Counted from the first letter of the stretch, positions 11,084 through 24,029 are shown. The stretch: 64,000 nt of DNA from Culex pipiens pallens (GCF_016801865.2 NC_068937.1:116351068-116415067), one strand, 5' to 3'. The notes: generated from the sequence alone by a model not told the origin. A program made the numbers and translations.

Positions 11084-11935
11084 TACATTGTAATTTCAAA
11101 AAAGTTCAAAATATTTTAAAGAGAGCCCAAACATGCTTAATATGATTATCAATTCAGATAAAGGCATTTTAGATTGTTCTCAGATAATTAAATTCTATTT
11201 CAATAAAAATTTTGATTAAAAAAAAATTGCCTCCTGATTTGACCAGGTGGGAGAGGAAAACTTAGACTTTGATTTTTTGATTTTTGAAAGTTATATTTTT
11301 TTATTCGAAAAAGCTTCCAAAAAATATTTTGGAATTATTTTTTTCAATTTTTGATAACAAACAACGTTTTTGAGTAAAAGTCAATTTTAAGTTTAAATTT
11401 TCCGAAAAAAATGTTTTTCATATTCAAATTCTATCCATATATTTGAAAAACTGAAAAAATCTCCTGCAATTTCCTTTTTATAATATTATCTGACACATGG
11501 TTATGATAAAGCTTTAAAAAGAATTATGTTATAACCTTGCAAAGCAAAAAACGTCGTGAATTCGACAATTGGCCCAAGATGTATAAATAAAACTTTTGTT
11601 TTGTATAAATTCTATTATTTTGAAATTTAGCTAGTCTACTGTATCTGACATTACTGGTAAACCATGGTTTGCGTCATTTTACGTATCATTTCATTTCTTG
11701 TGACATCGATTAAATTTTGAAGTTTGTACTCAAGAACCGTCCTATTATTTAGCGATTCTCTAGTTCAAGGCATTCAATTTCCAGTGCTTGAAAAGTCGAA
11801 GGAAGCTTGTTTTATATTTTTTTTTTGATCAGCGTTCAGCTTAAAATTTATCATTAACATAAAACTATGAAAATTTGAAATAAATTAATTGTTTCGGTAT
11901 TTCAACAAAAATAATGTCAACAATAATCTCCCTAA
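11084..11935. other. AT-rich intronic sequence, nothing recognised
   Basis: No coding, RNA or repeat structure beyond homopolymer runs is seen. Confidence 0.4.
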
Positions 11936-12120
11936 GAACAATTCTCTGAGATTTCGGTCATTCGATTTTTTTTTGTATTTTTTTAACCCGGCTGAAACTT
12001 TTTTGGTGCCTTCGGTATGCCCAAAAAAGACATTTTGCATCATTAGTTCGTCCATATAATTTTCCATACAAATTTGGCAGCTGTCCATACCAAAATGGTG
12101 TCTTCGGCAAAGTTGTAGGT
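11936..12120. mobile_element. Fragment of the GAGCAATTCTC palindrome family
   Basis: Carries only the outer left arm: GAACAATTCTCTGAGATTTC, GGTGCCTTCGGTATGCCC and AATTTGGCAGCTGTCCATAC, then jumps directly to GGTGTCTTCGGCAAAGTTG. About 55 bp present in the 9498 copy between these last two motifs is missing. It stops abruptly at 12120. Confidence 0.85.
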
Positions 12121-13510
12121 AAAAACACTAATTGAATTGATTTAAAAGGCTACCAAATCATCATGCTTGCATGAATAAAATTCAAGTGTTCCACTAAAAA
12201 AAACCTCTGAAAAATCACCACCAGAATCATACTCATCACAAGAACCCCTCACTAATTAGTCCCCATTTCATAGACCTTCTTGCATAACTTAATTAGACTT
12301 TTTCTCTGCTGAACTGAACTACTCTGCCACTCCAATTTGTCTGCCTTCAGTTTCGCAACCGTGAACCCTTCTGCCAGTACTTGGTTGGCCTGACTGATTT
12401 CGACAAGTGGACACACTTTCGTGCCTCTTACCGAAATTTCGCTCATGAAAAAGTCTGCCTGCCCCACCTAGATGTTGGCAAAAGAGTGAATCTCCCCTTC
12501 ACACGATATCCAAACATAGAGAAAATAAAAGCTGAGGATCACTTTTCCCGGAAGCATCAAACCTGCAAGGAGTGGCAATTTTTTTGGTGACTACCGAAAC
12601 TCCTTCTCATCACACAACCCCCAAATAGTGGAGGCGAGAGGGGGGCAAGCAGATGAGTAAATATTTGCCGGAAGGATTTTGTTGTCATTTGGGGACCTTC
12701 TTCCAGCGTGAGCATGAATTCCGAGCGCCTGCTGATGTTTGCTCGGTGCTTTTACTACTGCTCTGCAGTAAAAAGTGTCGAGCGTTCCAGCCGGAACTGC
12801 GAAATGAGGATAAAAATGAGTTTTACTGAGACGTGAGCTTAACGAGCTGATGGAAATGTCTGCCGTGAGCTGTGAGCAGTGAGTCGTGAGGCATGATTTG
12901 TGAGACATGAATCGTGATTCATCAGCTTTGTGTATTTTTGGGAAGTGAGCCAAATCTTGTAATCGAAATTTCCACAATTTCGCATGGACTCCCGCTTGAC
13001 GTCAAGGGGACGAAACACAAAATAAATGCTTTTCCACTAGGTTTTTCTCGTCTCACGGGCCCTTTGGTGTGCCGTCGTCGTCACCGTGGCCCAGACTAGT
13101 GTAAATATTTTTGCAAAGCTTAAAAGGGTTCGCGCGGGCGAATGCTTAGCCAGCATAACTTTGGCGAGGGGGGTGGTGGACTACCGTACCTTTTTTTTCA
13201 TGGAGCGATTAAGTACTAGGCAGTTGCAACTCACGAGTTGTGTACAAGCATTGTGTCGCATGGCTGAAGCACTTGGCAAACTTTCCAGCACTTCACGGTA
13301 CACATAAAATGAGTGGTCTGGAAGCGAAAAAAAGAGCTTTTGCTGTAAAATTTTGGTGATAGACGCTGTTTTACGAGCGTTTTGAAGGGTTTTAAAATTT
13401 GGTTTGACGAAAAATTTAAATTTTTCAGAATAGGGATCAGCGAGATTTTGAACGCAAAGCTTTTTTTCAGAAAAGCATCAAATGCGAGTTGTCATGAAGG
13501 GATTACTGAA
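12121..13510. other. GC-balanced intronic island
   Basis: More complex sequence than its surroundings, with no recognised gene. Open frames of up to 128 codons exist on opposite strands here but overlap and lack recognisable domains. A GTGAGC/GTGAGT/GTGAGAC run at about 12830-12920 is a small degenerate repeat. This is a candidate cis-regulatory region. Confidence 0.4.
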
Positions 13511-16125
13511 AGTGACTTCATCAAAGTGTGTTTCTAGAAGTGAGTAGGCAAAGGTTAGTTACTAGACTTGACTCATTCAATGCGAGTTGCTAAAGTGAGA
13601 TACTCAAAATAAGTCACCTGTGAGTAACTTGAAGTAAGTCACTAAATTTGAGTTACTGAAAGTGATTCGCTAGGAGTGAATCACTTAAAGCTCATTAAAA
13701 AGTGAGTTACTGAAAGTGAGTAACTAAAAATGAGTTACTGAAAGTGAGTCACTAAAAGTGAGTCACTAAAAGTGAGTCACTAAAAGTGAGCCACAAAAAA
13801 GTGAGTTGCTGAAAGTGAACTGAAAAGTTAGTTACTGAAAGTGAGTCACTTAAAAAAGAATTACTGAAAGTGATTTACTGGAAGTGAGTAGCTAAAAATG
13901 AGTTACTGAAAGTGATTTACTGGAAGTGAGTAGCTAAAAATTAGTTACTGAAAGTGATTTACTGAAAGTGAGCAACTGAAAGTGAGGCACTTAAAGTAAT
14001 TCACTAAAATTGAGCCACTAAAAGTGAGTTACTGAAATAAATTCACTAGGAGTGAATCGCTTGAAGCTCACTTTAAAAGTTAGTTACTGAAAGTGAGTCA
14101 CTTAAAATGAATTACTGAAAGTGATTTACTGGAAGTTAATAGCTAAAAATGAGTTACTGAAAGTGAGTCACTAAAAGTGTGCCTCAATTAAGTGAGTTAC
14201 TGAAAGTGAACTGAAAAGTTAGTTACTGAAAGTGAGTCATTAAAAAAGAATTACTGGAAGTGATTTACTGGAAGTGAGTAACTTAAAATTATTTGCTGAA
14301 ATTCAGTTACTGAAAGTGAGGCACTTAAAGTAATTTACTAAAATTGAGCTACTAAATGTGAGTTACTGAAATAAATTCACTAGGAGTGAATCACTTAAAG
14401 CTCACTATAAAAGTTAGTTACTGAAAGTGAGTCACTAAAAAAGAATTACTGAAAGTGATTTACTGGAAGTGAGTAGCTAAAAATGAGTTACTGAAAGTGA
14501 TTTACTGAAAGTCAGCCACTAAAAGTAAGCCAAAAAAAGTGACTTGCTGAAATTGAGCCACTAAAAGTGAGTTACTGAAATAAATTCACTAGAAGTGAAT
14601 CACTTAAAGCTCACTTTAAAAGTTAGTTACTGAAAGTGAGTCACTTAAAAAGAAGTACTGAAAGTGATATACTGGAAGTGAGTAGCTAAAAATGAGTTAC
14701 TGAAAGTGAGTCACTAAAAGTGAGTCACTAAAAGTGTGCCACAATTAAGTGAGTTACTGAAAGTGAACTGAAAAGTTAGTTAATGAAAGTGAGTCATTAA
14801 AAAACAATTACTGGAAGTGATTTACTGGAAGTGAGTAACTTAAAATTAGTTGCTGAAATTCAGTTACTGAAAGTGAGGCACTTAAAGTAATTCACTAAAA
14901 GTGAGTCACTAAAAATGAGTTACTGAAATGAGTCACTTAAAGTGAGTAACTGTAAATGAGTCACTAAAAAGTTAGTTACTGGAAGTGAGTCACTAAAAAA
15001 GAATCACTGAAAGAGATTCACTGGAAGTGAGTAGCTAAAAATGAGTTACTGAAAGTGATTTACTGAAAGTGAGCCACTAAAAGTAAGCCAAAAAAAGTGA
15101 GTTGCTAAAATTGAGCCACTAAAAGTGAGTTACTGAAATAAATTCACTAGGAGTGAATCACTCAAAGCTCACTTTAAAAGTTAGTTACTGAAAGTGAGCC
15201 ACTTAAAAAGAATTACTGAAAGTGATATACTGGAAGTGAGTAGCTAAAAATCAGTTACTGAAAGTGAACGTTTTTTACCGAGAATAGCAAGCCATTGCGG
15301 CGCTGTCGTCGCAAAGGTGATTTGACAACTCTCCCACGCTGCTCTCAAGTGTAAACAACAATATTGAAAAGCACGTGGTTGGTCGTAATCTCATTCTCAT
15401 CAAAAGTTGTATGCCTCCTTTCGTCGAGAAAATTTATGTGTAAATCAAAAATAGTTTTGAAATGGCGAAAGTAATTATTTTGAGTATCGTTTCAGATACT
15501 TTTAGTAAATTTCAGAGCAAAAATTCAAATTTATTCAAAAAAATAGCATCATCAAAATCAAAATGGTGAGAATCAGAATGCGACTCTTGCAAAGCCTGTG
15601 TTGCACTGAAGTCTACATTCAGGATTATTCTTGCAAGTGGCAATTGACTACGAAGTGGCGTTAGTGTATCACACGCCATGTTTTTACACGCGATTTTCAA
15701 TTTTTTTTGTTCTAGTTGCTACGTCTGTTGTTTGTGCTAAAAGTGAGGTACTGAAATAAATTCGCCACGAGTGAATCACATAAAAATCATCACTGAAAAG
15801 TTAATTACTGAAAGTGAGTCACAAAAAAAGAATTACTGAAAGTGATTTACTGGACATAAAAATAGTTGCTAAAATTGAGTTACTGAAAGTGAGCAACTTA
15901 AAGTAATTTACTAAAAGTGAGTCACTATAAGTGAGTAACTGTAAGTGAGTCACGAAAAGTGAGTTACTTAAAGTGATTTATTGAAAGTTAGTCACTCAAA
16001 GTGAGTTATTGGAACTCAGTCACTTAAAGTGAGTTACTATAAGTGAGTTACTGAAAGTGAATCACTGAAAGTTAGTCCCTAAAAAATGTTACTGAAAGAG
16101 AGTCACTACATGCGATTTACTGAAA
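13511..16125. repeat. Degenerate 14-bp tandem array rich in TGAGTCA
   Basis: Built from alternating units close to AGTGAGTTACTGAA and AGTGAGTCACTAAA, with variants (GTGATTTACTGG, GTGAGTAGCTAAAA). Longer blocks, such as the one holding AAATAAATTCACTAGRAGTG, recur at about 14035, 14365, 14577 and 15143, showing higher-order duplication. The array is interrupted by non-repeat DNA at 15270-15735. There is no coding frame. Confidence 0.9.
15270..15735. other. Non-repeat insert inside the 14-bp array
   Basis: A sharp change from AGTGA-type units to complex sequence beginning ACGTTTTTTACCGAG, and back at about 15737 (GTGCTAAAAGTGAGGTA). No clear inverted termini or target duplication were found, so insertion of a mobile element is likely but unproven. 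Confidence 0.5.
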
Positions 16126-17060
16126 GTGAGCTTCAAAACTCTTATTAAATTCGCATGGCATTAAAATTGCTTTTCAATCAAGCGCTCGTTTGTTGCAGCA
16201 TGCACAAAACTGGTGGAAACTATCCGGAAAGTCATCCCAGAATGAAGTAATTTATGACTGCAAAAGTGATTTGCAACTCCCTCTCTTCGTGCATGTGAGT
16301 GTGTATCGCCGGCAAAATTGTAAATGGAAAAGTTGTTCTTCCTCCATCAATTTCATCTCAAGGGAAAGGCAAGCGGGTGACATCAAGCTCTTTTACCCGA
16401 ACATAATTCAATATTAATAGATAGAATAGAACAGCGCGAGCGCGCTTCCGAAGGCTGTGCCTATAATGGGAAGTGAATGAGAGGACCCCCGCGCTCACTT
16501 CTCACCCCTCCCCCATGTATTGTCCCTATTCAAAATGCTTGTTAGTGACGGTAAAAAAGGGCAGATTCGTGAAAATGAAGTCACTTCATGTAGAGAATGA
16601 GGGAGAGAGCAAAAATGGAACACCCAGAAACGATGATGATGAGTTGAGATTTTTTTTTAATTTCATTGTAAGGAAGCTCACGTGAGTGAGTGTGTGTTGA
16701 GAGATTGTTGAAAAGTGAGACGATTTTTGTGAGCGAGAGGGGGAAGCGGTGCCACCAAAATTACACAGACGGAAAATGTGGGCCACTGCTGGTTGAAAAA
16801 ATAATGGGAAAGTATTATCGAGATGGGATGAACGGAAAAAAAAACTGACTCTGGGAAAAGAGAAACTTTTGCCTCTGATACGATCGGCAACTTTGTTGAT
16901 AATTTCATTATGTGGGACTGTTGGTGACGGGTTGTGAACGGGCTCATTTATTGATAAAACTCTGAAAATTGCTAGAAGAAATGTGCTCAGTAAAAAATAA
17001 TTTCAATTTTGATGTGAAGGGAACAATTCGATACAAACAAAACGTTTAAAGTAAGCCGTT
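16126..17060. other. GC-balanced intronic island
   Basis: No gene recognised. Includes GAGAGAG-rich purine stretches at about 16600-16740. Confidence 0.4.
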
Positions 17061-17061
17061 A

Positions 17062-17276
17062 AACGTTAGACGTTAGATGTTAGATGTTAGACGTTTGACG
17101 TTAGACGTTAGACGTTAGACGTTAGACGTTAGACGTTAGACGTTAGACGTTAGACGTTAGACGTTAGACGTTAGACGTTAGACGTTAGACGTTAGACGTT
17201 AGACATTAGACGTTAGACGTTAGACGTTAGACGTTAGACGTTAGACGTTAGACGTTAGACGTTAGACGTTAGACGA
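17062..17276. repeat. Heptamer satellite (ACGTTAG)n, about 30 copies
   Basis: Nearly perfect 7-bp tandem repeat. Degenerate units (GATGTTAGATGTTAG, GTTTGACG) sit at the left edge and one ACATTAG variant lies inside, near 17200. Confidence 0.97.
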
Positions 17277-19552
17277 TAAAAGATTAAAGTTGGAATTTGG
17301 TGTTACAAATTCTGCAAACGAACCCTGATTCTGTGAAATTTCAAGCAAAGTCATAAGCTTTTTTCCTCATTAATCAAGTACAACTGAATTTTTGGTCTTT
17401 TTCGTTCGGAACGTTGGAAAATGATGATTCCTCACACCCTTTTGCTGTCCAATTCTCGCCAACATTTACAGGGAAAGCACCCTTTCACTCCTACACGAAA
17501 TTCCATTTCCCGACCTCCCGTGAAAGCATCCTTTCTCGAAGAAATTTCCATGGAACGTGAAGGAACGTCTTTGGCGCTTTGGTATTTCTTATTATTAGAT
17601 TGACCGGACCCGAACCGGATCATGTCGGACGCAAGGTTGGATTTAAATAATGATGCCAAGGAATGTCCCCCGCATTCCTGGGAGCCGGTGGGATAATGGC
17701 TTGCGAGAACGGGGGGCCCTTAATTGAGTGATGTAATAGAAAGGGGAGAGAGCTGGTCAACGAACAAGTCAAATGACTTGGAATTATTTCCTAACAGGAT
17801 TTTTCTTCAATCGAATGTTAGGCATTTATAAGTAATTCTATCAATGTCTCAATGCGTGAGACGTGATACGTGATACGTGAATAATGAAATGTAAAATTAT
17901 AGAAATTCAACCAAACCAAGTAAAATGACAGCAAAACAGAACAAAAATGTCAAAATAATCTTCCCTTTCGGACACTTGAGTTTTATCACCCCCGTTTACC
18001 GCACCACTGTTCAATTGTTCGTTGTAAGTACCGCTCGACCTGGTTATTATGTCCTGGTAACACCAGCAAAATACCACTTTTGGGGCGAACCATCGTTGCC
18101 ACTGGTGGTGCTGTCCAGAAGCAGCATTTGACTTTTCGGTTACGATTGTGCCATTTCGAGCGAAGCATTTGCTGTTTGTCCCCTGAATGTATGCAACAAT
18201 AGTGACACTTGCAGCGACGATAACGGTGATGGGAATGACTGTCGAAATGGCACCGTCCAAAACTCAATTCACCTAATGGTGAGGTAATGTGCCGTAATTT
18301 ATGCATTCAACTTATTGCGCCTGGATGCATACTTGAGCATAACAACGTGGTGTAGTCTACACATCGATAGAAAAACTTGCAGTTCAAAAGACACAATGAG
18401 TTTTTTTTTTTAAGTGAACAATACTTGCCTGTAAAACCGAGGTTCAAACGATCCCAAAATGAAACGATGACCCTTTTTTCACGTTGCCGACCCCGAATTC
18501 AGCCAAAAAACAAGACTTCAAAGTTCGCTGGGGCTGCAGGGGGTTGCAGCCAAGTGGAAACCAATTCTAGCCAGCGGACTGCCTGCAGCTCGTTCGGTCC
18601 GATACTTCCCAAATTAGAAAATTGTGTTCAACTCTCGGGCAACTTTTGGCCCTCCCCGTACTCCCCGGATTCTGGATACCGGATCGGCAACCGATGCTCA
18701 GTTGGAAGTGAAATTTATGATATCATGGGGGGCGGGTACCTCCTAGGCCAGGGCTAAAAGCGGCAATGGTGTGAGGTGACGCCACTCTCGGATGGCATGA
18801 CATCACGTTATCAAATAATAATTTCTGAAAATATATTTTACGTGATGCAAAAGGGTAGGGAGCAGCGAACGATGGGGTGTGACGGGTTAATGCAAAAAGT
18901 TTCCTGTCACATTGGGGGTCCTGGGCTTCGTGACATGGTGCGCGGGAGTGGTGCGTTATGAGTGTGAAAGTGCTTTTTGTGAGGGGTGAAACTGCTTTTC
19001 CAGTAAAAACCGAAATGAGCCGAACGTGACAGAGTGCGGAAAATCGATACGAGTCTGGGGAACTATGAGATGAAACCATGGTTTCAATTTTGAGGGACTA
19101 TGGTTTCTGTTTTGAGGAATATTGCTGCTGAATTCAGAATGACAATCCAGAACTTTGTGTATCCAGAGAAGTCCAATTTCATTACCCCTTTAACACAGCT
19201 CTGCTTTCCAAGAAAGTTTTTATTTATCTTTTTCTTGACCACCGAAGAAGTCACTTCTGGTCATTAACCAGCAAAAGTCAGTCGATTGAAGAGGGGCCTC
19301 CGGCAATCGGTTGCTAATTTTCCGGAAACAAAAACGGACCCATGACTCAAATGGCACTTTTTGAGAAGCCTTCCTCTCTTTTGTGCCGAATCCCCGTGGG
19401 AGGGTTGAGTCTTGAGTGAGCCATCGTTGACAATTGAAAAAAATGACAATTCAGGGATAGATTCCACTAGAAGTGCAAAACTTGAAAAAAATAGCACTTC
19501 TAAACTGAAAACATAGATATTTAACTTTAGAACTAAGGCCTTAAAACTAGAG
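17277..19552. other. GC-balanced intronic island
   Basis: No gene recognised. Several overlapping frames of 100-126 codons occur at 17900-18760 and 18720-19080 but lack domains, and opposite-strand frames overlap them. CGTGATACGTGATACGTGA at about 17869 is a minor tandem repeat. The length and complexity suit conserved intronic regulatory DNA. Confidence 0.4.
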
Positions 19553-20272
19553 TCTTAAACCTTAAACCTTAAACCTTAAACCTTAAACCTTAAACCTTAA
19601 ACCTTAAACCTTAAACCTTAAACCTTAAACCTTAAACCTTAAACCTTAAACCTTAAACCTTAAACCTTAAACCTTAAACCTTAAACCTTAAACCTTAAAC
19701 CTTAAACCTTAAACCTTAAACCTTAAACCTTAAACCTTAAACCTTAAACCTTAAACCTTAAACCTTAAACCTTAAACCTTAAACCTTAAACCTTAAACCT
19801 TAAACCTTAAACCTTAAACCTTAAACCTTAAACCTTAAACCTTAAACCTTAAACCTTAAACCTTAAACCTTAAACCTTAAACCTTAAACCTTAAACCTTA
19901 AACCTTAAACCTTAAACCTTAAACCTTAAACCTTAAACCTTAAACCTTAAACCTTAAACCTTAAACCTTAAACCTTAAACCATAAACCTTAAACCATAAA
20001 CCTTAAACCTTAAACCTTAAACCATAAACCTTAAACCTTAAACCTTTAACCTTAAACCTTAAACCTTAAACCTTAAACCTTAAACCTTAAACCTTAAACC
20101 TTAAACCTTAAACCTTAAACCTTAAACCTTAAACCTTAAACCTTAAACCTTAAACCTTAAACCTTAAACCTTAAACCTTAAACCTTAAACCTTAAACCTT
20201 AAACCTTAAACCTTAAACCTTAAACCTTAAACCTTAAACCTTAAACCTTAATCCTTAAACCCTAAACCATAA
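19553..20272. repeat. Heptamer satellite (CCTTAAA)n, about 100 copies
   Basis: A nearly perfect 7-bp repeat of about 0.72 kb. CCATAAA variants cluster at about 19980-20030 and single CCTTTAA, TCCTTAAA and CCCTAAA variants occur towards the right. Confidence 0.97.
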
Positions 20273-20450
20273 TGTAAGGTATGCACTTCTGAAGAAATCG
20301 GTCAAGAAAAATTTCAAATGGACAGCAGCAGTAGCGAAAGCAAGCTAGAGAGGGTGAAGAAAAGCACCAAAAAATAACGTTCCCTCTCCTTTGTTCTGCC
20401 GTTCGTAAAGCTGTTTCTTGACCCCCTTTCTTTTGATTAGCATACCGGTC

Positions 20451-20488
20451 CTAAACCATAAACCTTAAACCATAGACCGTAGACCCCA
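20451..20488. repeat. Detached remnant of the CCTTAAA satellite
   Basis: CCTAAACCATAAACCTTAAA followed by CCATAGACCGTAGACC, about 180 bp beyond the main array. The intervening 20273-20450 is complex sequence, so the array was probably split or locally duplicated. Confidence 0.8.
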
Positions 20489-21858
20489 TTGTGATTTGGT
20501 TTTTGCCAAAAGTCCACCCCTAAATAAGGCCCTATTTTCCATAAACTACCCAAGCTTTCCGGAGTTCCTACTTCTGGCTCAAAGTGCCTTCAATTTGTCG
20601 GCTTATTACCTTTGGGGTTCGGTTTTCGTTTGATTCCGTTTTGAAACGCCGCGACACCCTTGAGTCCTGAACCGGAAGAACAAAAAAAAACGGAAAAATA
20701 AAGGAACGTTTTGTTTGCCGCTGTCTCTAGAGTCGAAGACGGTTCGATAAGTGCTTTTATTTTTTTTGTGCTATCCTCGCAGGCGGTCCCGACAAAACAT
20801 TGATTGCATTTGAGATTTGGTTTGTGCCCTCTTGTTTTTGCTTGAAATTTTCACGCATTTTTTCTGCGCGCTTTGTTGGGACAGGAATTAACAATATCGA
20901 TGTGGCCTGTGTAGAATGGGGGTAACGAAAGGTTAAATTCAATTTAGAACGCTTTTGACAAGCTTTTTTTTTGTTGAAGAAGAAGGAACGGAGAAGTTGT
21001 AATGAAATTGGCATTTGTAAACTTTGCATAAAAGGCAAGAAATAAAAACTGCTTTACTGCTTTCAATTTTTTAAATGTTTTACAGTTTGACTAGGGGAAA
21101 TATAACATTTCCAATCAAACACCTATCTTCGTCATATGAAGAGTTTGATGCTAGATTAAAGCTCCAAATTTTGATCATAATTTCTATTTTGCGAGACCAT
21201 TTCTCTTCATTTTGTTGGCACACACAGCGACACACAGCGACACACAGCGACACACGCGAGAAACCATCAAACGCTTAATGAATATCGCCAAAATCAAATT
21301 TTCACTTTCGCTTGCTTTTTCACGACGCTTTCAATACTAAACTGCCCCCAACTTTTGGCAACATGTTCTTTTGCACATTAGTTGGTCACTCACTTGAAAA
21401 ATAATCCCGAAACATGTTTATAATTAGCAAGCTTCATAAAAAAAAACAAACGCGCCAAGTCTTTTGACGTTTTAATTTTGACGACCCATTCCAATCGAAG
21501 GCTGAAGAAACCCGAGCGAGAAGCGAAAGCAAATAAAAAACAAAGGGTGACCACGAACACCACCAGCAGCGCCGTTGGAGTGAGCCAGCCAGATGCCAGG
21601 AAATTTTCTGCCAGAAAATTTTGATGAATCTCGCACAGGCTAATTGGATTGCCAATGTTGGAGGTCATTTTATATTCCTGAGATATTTTCACCACGAAAA
21701 AGGAACATGTACTCATATAATGTTGCATTGTATTTTTTCAGAAATTATAATTAAAATACAAGTTTTTATTAAATTTACGATCAATAAAAAAATCCTGAAT
21801 TGCCATCAAGAAACTATTGGTTAGAATTCCAGACACTCCTTATTTTAACTATTAAAAT
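20489..21858. other. GC-balanced intronic island
   Basis: No gene recognised. A 10-bp tandem repeat (CGACACACAG, about 3.5 copies) lies at 21220-21256. Confidence 0.4.
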
Positions 21859-22080
21859 TAAACAAATCTCTCAAGGAACGGCATTGTTAAGTCTTAAATA
21901 AGCTGCTTGATTTTTATATTAAAACATAATTTCACTTGTGGGCACTCATTTATAGATAAGATAGTTTATTGAAATTCATCTAAGACACAGATTTGACATT
22001 CAACATGCTAAATTATTTACAAATAATTGATTAAACAACATGAGGTGCCCAGAGTTCAAAACGATCACGATTTAAAAAAA
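21859..22080. repeat. Diverged relative of the 24.2-25.25 kb fold-back element
   Basis: Shares ordered motifs with 24.57-24.93 kb: GGCATT...TTAAGTCTTAAATAAGCTG, TTTGACATTCA, AATAATTGATTAAACAACAT and the position of GGTGCCCAGAGTTCAAAACG (against GTGTCCGGGTTTCGAAGCG). It is strongly diverged and incomplete. Confidence 0.6.
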
Positions 22081-22118
22081 TGACGCAATGTATTTCCAAG
22101 AAAACTTTTTGGTGTTCC

Positions 22119-23983
22119 AACCTTCCTAAGGTGTTAGGGTCTATATGACCCAGACGGCTTATAAAATGTGCTGTAACTTTTATTCATTCAAACTTACAGA
22201 CTTGAAACTTTCTGGTATCTTTGGTTCCTGGGAATCGATTCCAAAGGAACAAATTTTCCAGCAAACTGGCTCTCCGGAGTTTTATTAGATTTAGCTATGG
22301 ATTAATGCATAATAAACTACAAATAATATCTAAAACTACAAGTCATACGCTCCAGAACAGTTTGCATGCCATTTGAATCATATCTGGCCACTCCGGAACC
22401 GGATCCGGATACCCTGGAAGTGGCCAAATGGCTATTTTGGTAAAAGCCTATCGTGTGACATATCAAACTTCATGGAATTACAAGCCATGCACACTGGAAC
22501 CAGCAAAAAGCCAATTGGACCATATCTGGCCACTCCGGAACCGGTTCCGGATACCCTGGAAGTGGCCAAATGGCTATTTTGGTAAAAGCCTATCGTGCGA
22601 CATATCAAACGTCATGAAATTACATGCCATGCACACTGCAACCAGCAAAAAGCCAACTGGACCATATCTGGCCACTCCGGAACGAGTTACGGATACCCTG
22701 GAAGTGGCCAGATTGATATTTTTGTAAAAGCCTATCGTGCGACACAATCTGCAATCTGGCCACTCCGGAACCGGTTCTGGAGTGGCCAGACATGGTCCAG
22801 TTTGCTTTTTGTTGGTTTCAGTGTATATGGCTTGTAATTCTATGAAGTTTGATATGTCGCACCTTAGGCTTTTATCAAAATAGTCATTTGGCCACTTCCA
22901 GGGTATCCGGAATCGGTTCCGGAGTGGCCAGATATGGTTCAGTTGGCTTTTTACTTGTTCCAGCGTGTATGGCATGTAATTCCATGAAGTTTGATATTCC
23001 GCACGTTGGGGTTTTACCAAAATTGCAATCTGGCCACTTTCATGGTATCTGGAACCGATTCCGGAGTGGCCAGATATGGTCCAGTTGGCTTTGTAATGGT
23101 TCCAGTGTGCACGGCTTGGAATTATATGAAGTTTGATATGTCGCACGATAGGCTTTTACCAAAATAGCAATCTGGCCACTTTCAGGGTATCTGGAACCGG
23201 TTCCGGAGTGGCCAGATATGGTTCATTTGGCTTTTTGCTGATTCCAGTGTGCATGGCTTGTAATTCTATGAAGTTTGCTATGTCGCACGATAGGCTTTTA
23301 CCAAAATAGCAATCTGGCCACTTTCAGGGTATCTGGAACCGGTTCCGGAGTGGCCAGATATGGTCCATTTGACTTTTTGCTGGTTCCTGTGTGCATGGCT
23401 TGTAATTCTATGAAGTTTGATGTGTCGCACGATAGGCTTTTACCAAAATAGCCATTTGGCCACTTCCAGGGTATCCGGAACCGGTTCCGGAGTGGCCAGA
23501 TATGGTCCAATTGGCTTTTCGCTGGTTCTAGTGTGCATGGCTTGTAATTCTATGAAGTTTGATATGTCGCACGATAGGCTTTTACCAAAATAGCCATTTG
23601 GCCACATCCAGGGTATCCGGAACCGGTTCCAGAGTAGCCAGATATGATCCAAATGGCATGCAACCTGTTCCGGGACGTACGCATCGTATTTTTAGATGTT
23701 ATATATAGTTTATTATGCATTAACCCATAGCTAAATATAATAAAACTCCGGAGAGCCGGTTTGCTGGAAAATTTGTTCCTTTGGAATCGATTCCCAGGAA
23801 CCAAAGTGGCCAAATCGGGTCCGCATAGCACAGATGCCTTTCTAAACATCCATACCTTTCATTTGCGTCCAAAAGAACGAAAATCGGTTGCAAAATGGAT
23901 TTTTGCCAGCGTTTTCAATTCCGGGGTCATATAGACCCCTTAACACGTTTAACGTAAGTTTTTCTTAACACCCCAGGAAGGTT
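22119..23983. mobile_element. Fold-back element made of mirrored 142-bp tandem repeats
   Basis: Termini AACCTTCCTAAGGTGTTA and (right end, read inward) AACCTTCCTGGGGTGTTA form an inverted repeat, followed on both sides by GGTCTATATGACCC and then CTCCGGAGTTTTAT / ATAAAACTCCGGAG. Inside, 142-bp units start at 22379, 22521 and 22663 in direct orientation; from about 22790 the same units run in the opposite orientation for about six more copies. Each unit carries CACTCCGGAACCGGTTCCGG, itself a palindrome. Open frames over the units, up to 190 codons, are by-products. No transposase is present. Confidence 0.88.
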
Positions 23984-24029
23984 AAAGATACTTTTCAGTG
24001 CAAGTGCTTTTCAGTACATGAGCAGGAGC

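Noticed and set aside
12591..12977. 128-codon minus-strand frame
   Set aside because: No domain and no conserved context; long frames are expected by chance in this GC-richer island.
19553..20272. Telomeric repeat
   Set aside because: CCTTAAA differs from known telomere units, the array is intronic with complex DNA on both sides, and mosquitoes lack simple telomere repeats.
22574..23146. 190-codon minus-strand frame and several shorter ones
   Set aside because: They run through the 142-bp repeats of the fold-back element on both strands and have no recognisable domain.
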